Below, in pieces: positions 40,206 to 46,490 of a DNA stretch of 46,490 bases. This DNA is from a virus, in the IMG/VR virus record IMGVR_UViG_3300025687_000077, positions 1 to 46,490 of that record. One strand, written 5' to 3'. A program made the translations under genes and the position numbers. The notes under the pieces were generated by a model. The model was given only the letters and a program-made list of their open reading frames with translations. It was not told where the DNA came from and did no database searches. Each line of letters begins with the position of its first letter. Position 1 is the stretch's first letter.

Positions 40206-41958
40206 CGGCGTCATCCTCGTCGGCTAGGTACACGACCTCGTCGTGAACCAGTAAGACAACGTCTGGATAACGTTTGGCCAGCTCTAACGCTTGCATGGCC
40301 ACGACGGTACGTGCGGTAGATTGAATCAAATTTTCACAAAATTTCCCGCCGTAGATGTTGGTGACACCGTTGCGGGCTTTGTAACTGAAGTGTCTGCGCC
40401 CTTCGTCGTCTTGTTCGCTGTACAAGCCGTCAAAACGCATAAACAACTTGTTGGGGAGTAGTACATTTGATCCGTAAAATTCCCAAGGACCAAATTCAAA
40501 ATGCTCCCCGTCTTCCATACGTGAAAGGGCACCTTCAAGATCATCCCAAAGGGCAGGGATGCCTTTGCGTTTGGTGCGATAGGTATTGACGGCCTTAATG
40601 GCTAAGGCGTCGGTAATGTCAATGGGAGGGCCCATCATGCCGGCGCGAACGGTGTAGGCAAACTTACGCCAACCCGCACCGTAACCCAGCATCAGCTCGG
40701 CTACTTTACCCAGTTGGCGCTCAGTTTTATGCTCGCGTTTGTTTACGGGGTAGCCGTAGATTTCTGAGGCCGTCTCAGCGTAGGGATCACCCCCTTCGCG
40801 GAAGGTACGCAACAACGACTCTTCACCAGCAGCCCAAGCGTTCGTACGAGCTTCAATCTGCGAGCTATCAACTACGACGATAACCTTGCCAGGAGGCGCG
40901 ATAATAGCTCGTCGTAGACGATCGCTCTGCCCGTTGCGACCGGATGGTAGATTCTGCATATTGATTTTGTCCCAAGCCGACCAGCGGTGCGTGTGGGCAC
41001 CACAGTATTGGAGAGGGACTGGGAGAGTAGGTCTCCCGTGCGACAAAAAGCGATGCGCTCGTGTTTCATTGATCGTAGATTTCACGCGCTTGCGGGCCAA
41101 AATTAGATCGGCTACACGGGGGTCTTGCTCCAACTTCTGAAAGTCCAAGTCAGCCTTGGAGAAAGCGTATGTTCGTGCGCCTGTTGTCGGGCTGGTCTTA
41201 GTGGGAGGTGTTACGCCACGCGCCTCCAGCAGCTGTGCGAACTGCGGATTGGATAACAGCTGTGCGGCGGTAGCACCCGCGTGTGCGGCCAGCTTTGACT
41301 TAATCGCAGCCTCTTCAGAGGCCTCTTCGAGGCATAAGGCAGCGTCGATATGCAGCTTGGGGTCACAAAACGCACGTAGCGTCATATCGATAATGTGAAG
41401 CTCCTCGCGGGGATACTTCAGATCAATCAACGCACGGAAGATGTCGTCCATCAACTCGACGTCGCGGTTTGCGTACGGTATGAGCGCCTTCTCTAAGGCC
41501 CACGGGAGATTATAGATCCAGGCCGTCTTCTCCAGAGCGCCCTCAATCTTACGGCCCAGCTTCAACCGCTCACCAATCTGGCTCAAATTGTGCGGCTTGC
41601 CTACACCCCACTCGCCGCGGCTCATCGACAGCGTATCGAGGTAGTACCCAGGCACGCGGTTGTACTTCTGGCTCAGGATGAAACCGTCAAACGCGGTGTT
41701 CTGGCACAGCAGCGCTGTGTTGGGCCAGTCGATCTCGCTCAGCACGTCGTTGAGGTCGCAGCCGCTGACCCAAAAGATGTTGTCATCCCCCGGCATACGA
41801 ACCGACGCACCATGCACTTTGAACTTCGGGCTTCGCACGTACTCCGTCGTGCTCATCTTGCTGAGCGTGATCTTTGCGCCACGCCCCATCTCGTAGTACG
41901 TCTCCGCATCAAAGGAAAAAACGGGTAGCGTACGTCCGTGCAGATCGACGATCTCCAT
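40099..41958 (-). CDS. Family A DNA polymerase with 3'-5' exonuclease
   Basis: A 619-aa phage replicative polymerase. Exonuclease motif FSFDAETYY has the metal-binding Asp17 and Glu19. Polymerase motif A is VVDSSQIEART (about 358-368), motif B RQLGKVAELMLGYG (about 408-421) and motif C LLVHDEV (569-575). At the place of E. coli Phe762 (four residues after the motif B Lys) the residue is Leu, a variant linked in virus surveys to temperate phages. ATG 41958 is preferred over a TTG at 41973. It likely works with the SF2 helicase and nucleases in the same cluster. A primase was not recognised in the window. Confidence 0.9.
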   Translation of the reverse strand: MEIVDLHGRTLPVFSFDAETYYEMGRGAKITLSKMSTTEYVRSPKFKVHGASVRMPGDDNIFWVSGCDLNDVLSEIDWPNTALLCQNTAFDGFILSQKYNRVPGYYLDTLSMSRGEWGVGKPHNLSQIGERLKLGRKIEGALEKTAWIYNLPWALEKALIPYANRDVELMDDIFRALIDLKYPREELHIIDMTLRAFCDPKLHIDAALCLEEASEEAAIKSKLAAHAGATAAQLLSNPQFAQLLEARGVTPPTKTSPTTGARTYAFSKADLDFQKLEQDPRVADLILARKRVKSTINETRAHRFLSHGRPTLPVPLQYCGAHTHRWSAWDKINMQNLPSGRNGQSDRLRRAIIAPPGKVIVVVDSSQIEARTNAWAAGEESLLRTFREGGDPYAETASEIYGYPVNKREHKTERQLGKVAELMLGYGAGWRKFAYTVRAGMMGPPIDITDALAIKAVNTYRTKRKGIPALWDDLEGALSRMEDGEHFEFGPWEFYGSNVLLPNKLFMRFDGLYSEQDDEGRRHFSYKARNGVTNIYGGKFCENLIQSTARTVVAMQALELAKRYPDVVLLVHDEVVYLADEDDADDALQFGIDCLREPPSFCPDLPVDAEGGFARNYSK

Positions 41959-41962
41959 ACCG

Positions 41963-42130
41963 TCACCCCGCAACGACAGTGTGCTCGTCCTGACGGCCGA
42001 ATACTTCGGCCCTATACTCTGCGGAGAACAGCAGGCGAATGGCGTTAATCAGTGCGATGACACCTCTGTGTAGCACTTCAAGAATCAACGCAGCGGTGGA
42101 GAGATGTTGTAGAATTTTAAGTACGGACAT
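41963..42130 (-). CDS. Small hydrophobic protein between helicase and polymerase
   Basis: A 55-aa protein starting MSVLKILQHLSTAALILEVL, with AAGGAG 8 bases before ATG and the start overlapping the end of the helicase gene by 14 bases. One amphipathic or membrane-inserting segment (residues 8-36). A longer upstream frame has no SD and overlaps the helicase. Not recognised. Confidence 0.5.
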   Translation of the reverse strand: MSVLKILQHLSTAALILEVLHRGVIALINAIRLLFSAEYRAEVFGRQDEHTVVAG

Positions 42131-43562
42131 TGCGGCGCTCCTTGAGTAGATCGAGCATCGACACCATGCGCGTGTACTTCGCGCTAAGCGCCTCGTACAC
42201 CAGCTCGTCGACGGTGCCCTCTGCGGCAATCATTATGTTCTCAGTCTTGTGTGTCTGGCCCCCGCGATACACACGATGTACACCCTGCTTCATAAAGTCA
42301 GGCTCGTACCGCGGAGAGGCCCAGATCGTAGTGCGCCCACGCGTCAGCGTCAGACCGTGGGCTCCGGTTTGTGGGTGGAGGAGAACAGCGCGGAGATCTC
42401 CCGCTTGAAACGCATCAACGATTCGCGCTCTTTCTTTGTTAGGAACAGACCCATCAATAATTTCATGGCTCAAACCTCGTTTGGTAAGTGCTTTGTGGAG
42501 CTCATCGCGTTGATGTGCCCAGTTGAAGAACACCACGGAAGCGTCACGCTCTTCCACCAGGTCCGCGACAAGTTCGTAGCGACCAGTGTCAAGGACATGT
42601 ACTTTCCCGCCCTCGCCGTAGACAGCGCCAGACGCCACCTGAAGCAACTTATTGCGTAGGACCGCAGCATTGACTGCGGATACGTCACCTTTCGAAAATT
42701 CAAGAAAGGCGTTTTCTTCAAGTTCTTCATAGACAGCCAGCGTCTTCGCAGACGGGGTGAAGGATAGAGTTCGGGAGTAGTTTTCAGGTACATCCATCAC
42801 CTCATCAAATTGGTGGCGTATCGTAATATCACGCAGCATAAAGGAAACAACTTCCTCTATACCCTCTTTATCGCGCCACTGCGTGAAACGACCCCGCCGC
42901 ACGTCGACTTGTGTGCTATTGCGAAAGGCGGTGAAGCTCGTACCCAGTCGCGCGCCTCTATCCAGCAGCATGACTTGATGCCAAATGTTGGTGATCGACG
43001 ATGTAATAGGCGTTCCAGTCAACGCTGTGCGGTACTTAAAATATTTGCTCACACTTTTGGCGGCGCGAGAACGCTGTGATGTGTGGTGTTTGAAGGCCGT
43101 ACTCTCGTCGATGACGAGCGAAGCGTTAGCAGGAAAATGCCGTTTCCACCAACCGGGGGTCTGCTTGTTTAGCCATTTCACACCGTCGGTGTTGATCAGA
43201 TAGATCGGCACGTCCTCTTCGAAGGCGTCAGCGCGGTTTTCAGCAAACGCCGGTGAAACAGGTAGGGTAGGTGTGAACTTACGAACGTCAGCCACCCAAG
43301 CGGGCAGCATCAACGATTTAGGGCAAACAACAAGCAGCTTCTCGCTAATACCGGCTGACAAACGCTCCGCAAAGACGTCCAAGTGGCCACGGGTTTTACC
43401 AGTGCCGGGGTCCGACGTATCGAATACCACCGCGTTATCACGAGAGAACTCAAGCGTTTGTTGCTGGTGCGCCCAGCGCTTCGGTATCCCCTGGGATAGC
43501 TCGATAGTGAGTCGCTCTTTGGCGGTATCCAAAGAGTTTTGAGCAGCCACCAGCGTTGACAC
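42117..43562 (-). CDS. SF2 (SNF2-like) DNA helicase
   Basis: A 481-aa protein starting with GTG 43562, six bases after AAGGAGG. Helicase motifs are: Walker A DTSDPGTGKT (about 48-57), motif II DESTAF (a DExx variant), motif III TALTGTPITSS, a C-terminal RecA domain with VVFFNWAHQRDELHKAL, and motif VI HRVYRGGQTHKT. It is expected to translocate on DNA using ATP and may open the fork for the family A polymerase or act in recombination. Immediately downstream are the small hydrophobic protein and the polymerase. Confidence 0.88.
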   Translation of the reverse strand: MSTLVAAQNSLDTAKERLTIELSQGIPKRWAHQQQTLEFSRDNAVVFDTSDPGTGKTRGHLDVFAERLSAGISEKLLVVCPKSLMLPAWVADVRKFTPTLPVSPAFAENRADAFEEDVPIYLINTDGVKWLNKQTPGWWKRHFPANASLVIDESTAFKHHTSQRSRAAKSVSKYFKYRTALTGTPITSSITNIWHQVMLLDRGARLGTSFTAFRNSTQVDVRRGRFTQWRDKEGIEEVVSFMLRDITIRHQFDEVMDVPENYSRTLSFTPSAKTLAVYEELEENAFLEFSKGDVSAVNAAVLRNKLLQVASGAVYGEGGKVHVLDTGRYELVADLVEERDASVVFFNWAHQRDELHKALTKRGLSHEIIDGSVPNKERARIVDAFQAGDLRAVLLHPQTGAHGLTLTRGRTTIWASPRYEPDFMKQGVHRVYRGGQTHKTENIMIAAEGTVDELVYEALSAKYTRMVSMLDLLKERRNVRT

Positions 43563-43692
43563 GGAGCTCCTCCTTGTGGCGATAGCCGCAAACAATGAAA
43601 TGGGATGGGTAAATAGCTAAAACCTTAGCTAACCAGGGACGTTCGCGCCGATCATCCGTGGGCTGATAGCACCAGACGTATTGAACGGGCAT
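43450..43692 (-). CDS. Small protein overlapping the helicase start
   Basis: An 80-aa ORF with AGGGGGG before ATG 43692. The first 40 residues (MPVQYVWCYQPTDDRRERPW onward) look like a real protein. The last half is read in a different frame over the helicase start by 113 bases. It could be a real coupled gene or could reflect leaders of the helicase gene. Not recognised. Confidence 0.4.
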   Translation of the reverse strand: MPVQYVWCYQPTDDRRERPWLAKVLAIYPSHFIVCGYRHKEELRVNAGGCSKLFGYRQRATHYRAIPGDTEALGAPATNA

Positions 43693-43701
43693 AACACCCC
43701 C

Positions 43702-43794
43702 CTACGGCAGCAACCAGTGTAGCGCCGCGATGATTAAAACAAGGAGAACGCCGAGTAGCAGCGGTGCAAACAGCAGCAGCAGAACGGACCGCAT
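43702..43794 (-). CDS. 30-residue membrane peptide
   Basis: ATG 43794 with weak SD (GAGTG). The peptide is almost a single hydrophobic helix (MRSVLLLLFAPLLLGVLLVL continuing), so a membrane micro-protein is plausible. It lies between the DUF3310 gene and the 80-aa gene, where no other frame fits. Not recognised. Confidence 0.4.
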   Translation of the reverse strand: MRSVLLLLFAPLLLGVLLVLIIAALHWLLP

Positions 43795-43804
43795 GATGTG
43801 TCAC

Positions 43805-44089
43805 TCAATCATGAAACTCGCCGGGCTCTGCCATACTCACGCGACGTTGAAGCATATTGAGTGCGTCCTCTTTGGCCTCCAAACGTTGCAATTCGCGATT
43901 GGCGAACCAGATGATCTTATTCAAATCACGCGTGGCGTCGGAGTGACTGCATGTACCCATGCGATAAGCGGCTTTGAATATATTACCGAGCGCGAAATTC
44001 ATCTCCCGGTGTTCAATCAGATCCTGCAATTCGGTGCAGTGAGGTGGAAGGGCGTATTGGTGAGGTGTTGAGCCACCGGGGGTATTCAT
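43805..44089 (-). CDS. DUF3310 family protein
   Basis: A 94-aa protein with the DUF3310 pattern CTELQDLIEHREMNFALGNIFKAAYRMG...DLNKIIWFANREL (about 18-68). These small phage proteins are annotated at times as nucleotide kinase-like on weak grounds. Its ATG overlaps the stop of the preceding gene (ATGA). It lies among dUTPase and replication genes. Confidence 0.7.
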   Translation of the reverse strand: MNTPGGSTPHQYALPPHCTELQDLIEHREMNFALGNIFKAAYRMGTCSHSDATRDLNKIIWFANRELQRLEAKEDALNMLQRRVSMAEPGEFHD

Positions 44090-44373
44090 TCGTATAAAAT
44101 CCTATCAATGTCGGCCTCTTCGGCCTCGTCTATAAGGCGGGGTACGTGATAGTGACGTCGCACTTCATAACCTCGACGTTCAGCCCAGGCGTAAATCTGC
44201 TCAGCACTGACTTTCTGCCCGCCGGGCGAACGCCAGTGGTGTCGGTCTACGCGCGTCGCGCCAAGGGCGCAGGGGGCGACAACCGTCTCCCACGGCAAAA
44301 AATAGTAAGGTCCTACGAGTAAACACTCGTAGGGTTCTGAACCAGTACGACTGTTTACTCGCGGTCGTGGCAT
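44086..44373 (-). CDS. Phage protein of unknown function
   Basis: A 95-aa protein with SD GGAGTG and ATG 44373, three bases after the dUTPase stop. It contains RVDRHHWRSPGGQKVSAEQIYAWAERRGYEVRRHYHVP, an Arg/His-rich helix-like segment. No known motif. It is coupled to the DUF3310 gene. Confidence 0.55.
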   Translation of the reverse strand: MPRPRVNSRTGSEPYECLLVGPYYFLPWETVVAPCALGATRVDRHHWRSPGGQKVSAEQIYAWAERRGYEVRRHYHVPRLIDEAEEADIDRILYE

Positions 44374-44376
44374 GTA

Positions 44377-44793
44377 TCACACTCCAGTGGAGCCGAAGCC
44401 CTTATCACCCCGGGCTGTATCGCCGAGTGTCTCGACAACACGGACGGTGTGGTACTCAATAGGGACGATCAACAGCTGTGCGATGCGGGCACCGGCGCTC
44501 AACACATGGGCTTCTTGTGTGTTGTTGTTTACAACCAGTTTGATAGGCCCACGGTAGTCCTCATCAATAACGCCGGCGCTAACAGTAATACCGATCTTTG
44601 CGAACGAAGAGCGCTCTTTGATCAACCCTACGGTATTAGCAGGTAGCCGAATTGCGACGTCGGTGGAAAGTACAACGGGGGAGCCTGGGTAGATCCAACC
44701 GCCTTCAGAGATAACCAGGTCTAGTCCGGCGGACAGTAGAGTGCCGCGTTTAGGAACGATGGCGTTATCAGATAACAATTTGACGTCTAGCAT
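44377..44793 (-). CDS. dut: dUTPase (trimeric)
   Basis: A 138-aa protein with the conserved motifs of trimeric dUTPases: motif 1 SAGLDL (21-26), motif 2 KERSSFAKIG, motif 3 GVIDEDYRG with the catalytic Asp, motif 4 GARIAQLLIV, and motif 5 RGDKGFGSTG at the C-terminus. It converts dUTP to dUMP and pyrophosphate, which prevents uracil incorporation and supplies the ThyX substrate. The gene is linked in an operon with the Cas4/RecB-like nuclease 9 bases upstream. Confidence 0.95.
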   Translation of the reverse strand: MLDVKLLSDNAIVPKRGTLLSAGLDLVISEGGWIYPGSPVVLSTDVAIRLPANTVGLIKERSSFAKIGITVSAGVIDEDYRGPIKLVVNNNTQEAHVLSAGARIAQLLIVPIEYHTVRVVETLGDTARGDKGFGSTGV

Positions 44794-44802
44794 TAGAGCC
44801 GC

Positions 44803-45582
44803 TCAATTAGGGTTAAGGTCGCAGTGGGCGGTGCCGTCGACACCCTTTACGATCTGACCTGTTTTATAGGGGCAGAAACGACAGTGGGAGAGTGAGGGCT
44901 TCGGGGGAAACTCTTGTGCGCCGGTTACAGCCAGTAAACGGTTGTTGAGACGTGGAAAGAAGCGCATCGCGTGTTGGCGGTCTATTTCCAGCTCAGAGGT
45001 CTCGTTGGCGTCAATGTAAATCATGCGAGAGACGACGCTCTCGACGTCCGGATAACGGAAGAACGTGGCAATAGCGTAGGTCAGCAGCTGGTCGGCGTGT
45101 TTAACTTCGTTACCATTCTTCTTTCCAGATTTCCAATCGACGAAAACCGCCTCGTCTTCGCTCTTGTGGTAGAGTGCGTCGAGCTTGACGATGAACCAGA
45201 TCTTGTCCCATTCGCGATCACCGCACGTCTGCCAGTCATCGGTGAAATTCCAACGCTCTTCAATCTCAACCTGCGCCGGCGTATCGACGTGCCATTTACG
45301 GAAATCTTCAATGAACGTATCGCGATGATGCTTGACCTCAGGATCAAGTTCGTCGGTCACACCTTGGATGTAATCCTCGATGCTTTTATGCAAGCGAGAA
45401 CCACGATCTAGTGGCGATTCGCCAGGGCGGTCAGGCTCGGGGACCTTATAGATCGCACTTAGGGCTGCGCGCCTCGGGCATTGCTCGAACAGCTGCAAAC
45501 GACTGAGGCTGACAGTCTTGATCGACGGTACAGAACCGTCTTCGAGGGTAGGCGGCGTGAACCACCGTATGGGTTTATCCAT
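44803..45582 (-). CDS. PD-(D/E)XK exonuclease, Cas4/RecB-like
   Basis: A 259-aa protein. The nuclease core shows VFVDWKSGKK (about 145-154) with the catalytic Asp and Lys of the PD-(D/E)XK fold and the preceding Asp in VKLDALY. Cys35 (FEQCPRR) with Cys234, Cys237 and Cys254 (CRFC and AHC) form the Fe-S pattern of Cas4 and AddB-type nucleases. There are no cas1/cas2 genes nearby, so it is most likely a phage recombination or DNA-processing exonuclease. It lies downstream of a strong leftward promoter and an AUAAAG-loop hairpin. Confidence 0.85.
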   Translation of the reverse strand: MDKPIRWFTPPTLEDGSVPSIKTVSLSRLQLFEQCPRRAALSAIYKVPEPDRPGESPLDRGSRLHKSIEDYIQGVTDELDPEVKHHRDTFIEDFRKWHVDTPAQVEIEERWNFTDDWQTCGDREWDKIWFIVKLDALYHKSEDEAVFVDWKSGKKNGNEVKHADQLLTYAIATFFRYPDVESVVSRMIYIDANETSELEIDRQHAMRFFPRLNNRLLAVTGAQEFPPKPSLSHCRFCPYKTGQIVKGVDGTAHCDLNPN

Positions 45583-45586
45583 GACT

Positions 45587-45602
45587 CGTACCTTTATGTA
45601 CG
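45587..45602 (-). promoter_or_regulatory. AUAAAG-loop hairpin before the Cas4/RecB-like gene
   Basis: CGUAC-AUAAAG-GUACG, 5 base pairs, with AAAGG as SD; stem ends four bases from the ATG. The base following GG is U. Confidence 0.6.
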
Positions 45603-45615
45603 CGGCTTACGAAGT

Positions 45616-45644
45616 ATTCTATTAAAAAACAGTCATTTGATCAA
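45616..45644 (-). promoter_or_regulatory. Leftward sigma70-type promoter
   Basis: Minus strand TTGATC (45639-45644), 17-bp spacer, TAGAAT (45616-45621). The transcript would begin close to 45609 and contain the AUAAAG-loop hairpin near its 5' end, ahead of the nuclease and dUTPase genes. Confidence 0.7.
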
Positions 45645-45694
45645 CAAAAAATGAACGTTTTTCTGACGTTTTTGACTAGACTTATGCATAGAAT

Positions 45695-45771
45695 TGGCCA
45701 CGGGCAGCGGGATTCGAACCCGCGTCATCGGAGGATCAGTCCGAGGGCTGCCAGACTTGCCTATACCCGTG
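45695..45771 (-). tRNA. tRNA, probable anticodon GAT (Ile)
   Basis: A 77-base cloverleaf on the minus strand: acceptor CACGGGTA with TGCCCGTG, D stem GGC/GCC, anticodon stem TCGGA/TCCGA with loop CTGATCC, T arm GCGGG TTCGAAT CCCGC, and encoded CCA. Read from the loop, the anticodon is GAT (isoleucine). Two oddities: the acceptor can pair over eight rather than seven bases, and position 37 is C instead of a purine. The tRNA call is firm; its amino acid is less so. Confidence 0.75.
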
Positions 45772-45798
45772 ATTTTCTTTCATTCGAATTTCTAATCT

Positions 45799-45909
45799 CT
45801 AGTGAAGTACGGGTCGTCTTTCAACATCTGTGAAATGCGTTTGGCGCACTCTCAACGTCCACCAGCTAGATCCATGCTTACCGCAATTCGTACAAGAGCG
45901 GGTGCTCAT
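45799..45909 (-). CDS. 36-residue protein with CxxC
   Basis: ATG 45909 with a good SD (GGAGG), behind a sigma70-type promoter at 45945. The product begins MSTRSCTNCGKHGSSWWTLR. It has one CxxC pair, as in half a zinc ribbon, and a basic C-terminal part. Not recognised. The SD spacing and promoter support expression. Confidence 0.5.
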   Translation of the reverse strand: MSTRSCTNCGKHGSSWWTLRVRQTHFTDVERRPVLH

Positions 45910-45944
45910 GGTCACCTCCAAAATAAGGCGCGTGTCGAGGCGGG

Positions 45945-45974
45945 ATCATAACGATAAGCTCCCCCGTGACTCAA
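45945..45974 (-). promoter_or_regulatory. Leftward sigma70-type promoter
   Basis: Minus strand TTGAGT (45969-45974), 18-bp spacer, TATGAT (45945-45950), about 35 bases before the 36-aa ORF. The interval 45975-46163 holds no convincing gene; a GTG frame on the plus strand lacks an SD. A TTGACA hexamer occurs on the minus strand near 46090 without a good -10. Confidence 0.55.
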
Positions 45975-46163
45975 CTAACGGACCGCGCAATCCGGCCTCT
46001 TAGCGTAGGCGTTGCAGCTTTGTTGCAAGGGACCAATCTTGCTATTTTCACCGGGCGCCACCCGGCTATCGTTGGTCAGACGAAATTCTGTCAATACTTA
46101 CTAGTCAAGCTAATCAACGATACTGCCAATCGGTATAAGAAGAATACGGATCGGCTCCGCACC

Positions 46164-46355
46164 CTATTGCGTAAAAAACAGTTCGTGGCCGTTAAATTCC
46201 TGGGTATTGTCCAGGATATCAGTGATTAGTTTCCCCGCTTTGTCGGGCTTTGTCGCTCGCAGCTTCAGGCTGAAAGCAATAGCATAGAGCTTTTCCGCTT
46301 CGGTGGCGGATAATACGTAGAAATAGGCGTGGGAATTTCCCAAAGGGTTCATCAT
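46164..46355 (-). CDS. Small early protein of unknown function
   Basis: A 63-aa protein starting MMNPLGNSHAYFYVLSATEA at 46355, chosen because GGAG lies 8 bases upstream. It is mixed alpha/beta, ends with ELFFTQ, and shows SATEAEKLYAIAFSLKLRATKPDKA as a likely helix. Not recognised. It is the first leftward gene seen at the right edge; the sequence from 46356 to 46490 contains its leader and no other gene that I could support. Confidence 0.5.
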   Translation of the reverse strand: MMNPLGNSHAYFYVLSATEAEKLYAIAFSLKLRATKPDKAGKLITDILDNTQEFNGHELFFTQ

Positions 46356-46490
46356 AGTACTTACTCCACAAATGTTTAGACTTGCTTTCCAACGAACCAT
46401 TTACTTTTCCCGCCAGCTCAAACAACCGGTATACTTCTCATTTGTGCAATTTCCTCAACCGCCGATTCCATTCCAGTACATCTTTCGCTT

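Noticed and set aside
44803-45582. Cas4 of a CRISPR system
   Set aside because: No repeat-spacer array and no cas1, cas2 or effector genes were seen; a stand-alone phage exonuclease is the simpler reading.
45966-46229. 87-codon plus-strand frame at the right end
   Set aside because: GTG start without SD, opposite in direction to all neighbours and overlapping a leftward promoter and the better supported 63-aa gene.

Overview
The window is most of the genome of a temperate, probably short-tailed (podovirus-like) bacteriophage of a proteobacterium. Evidence: a P22-type portal, an N4-gp56-type major capsid protein, a packaged-DNA-stabilisation-like protein, very large internal virion proteins, a tyrosine integrase and an intact attP-like core. 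No terminase gene was recognised and the ORF at the left edge is open upstream, so the genome continues beyond the window. Because attP lies in the middle with phage genes on both sides, this looks like the free (or circularised) form rather than an integrated prophage. The attP core is the 3' part of a bacterial tRNA-His gene.

Layout. From 1 to about 25.8 kb, all genes read rightward and form the late module: fibre-like and small structural proteins, portal, scaffold, major capsid, head/tail completion proteins, fibre-like proteins, a coiled-coil virion protein, a 2,211-residue internal protein with a zinc-peptidase motif, then a lysis region (M15 endolysin, DUF1353 protein, lipoprotein). 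From 26.0 to 26.35 kb lie attP, integrase arm-type repeats and a tRNA-Leu gene. From 26.5 to 46.4 kb all genes read leftward. In order of transcription these are small ORFs, a tRNA, Cas4/RecB-like nuclease, dUTPase, DUF3310 protein, SF2 helicase, family A DNA polymerase, GP88 protein, XRE regulator, a CxxC protein, VRR-NUC nuclease, rIIA/rIIB-like proteins, two HhH-GPD glycosylase-fold proteins, DUF932-like protein, ThyX, class II ribonucleotide reductase, a CsrA-like protein, a DUF4224 protein and integrase.

The most striking feature is a possible phage Csr/Rsm circuit. Upstream of the major capsid gene an extended -10 promoter is followed by four tandem hairpins, each with an AUGGA(A/C/G) hexaloop closed by C-G. 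A strong GC hairpin comes next, so the layout resembles RsmX/Y/Z or CsrB-type sponge RNAs. A fifth hairpin with the same loop holds the Shine-Dalgarno (SD) sequence of the capsid gene, and a sixth holds that of the endolysin gene. The phage also encodes its own CsrA-like protein, in an operon with DUF4224 and integrase. A plausible reading is that CsrA (phage or host) holds back capsid and lysis translation and that the hairpin RNA titrates it.

A second hairpin family, on the leftward strand, presents loops A(U/C)A(A/C)AG closed by C-G on stems that differ but remain paired. It overlaps the SD or first codons of eight early or lysogeny genes (nuclease, 128-aa protein, CxxC protein, rIIA, HhH protein, nrdJ, a 66-aa protein, DUF4224), which suggests a separate post-transcriptional regulon. 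All assignments come from reading sequence and motifs; no database search or folding program was run.
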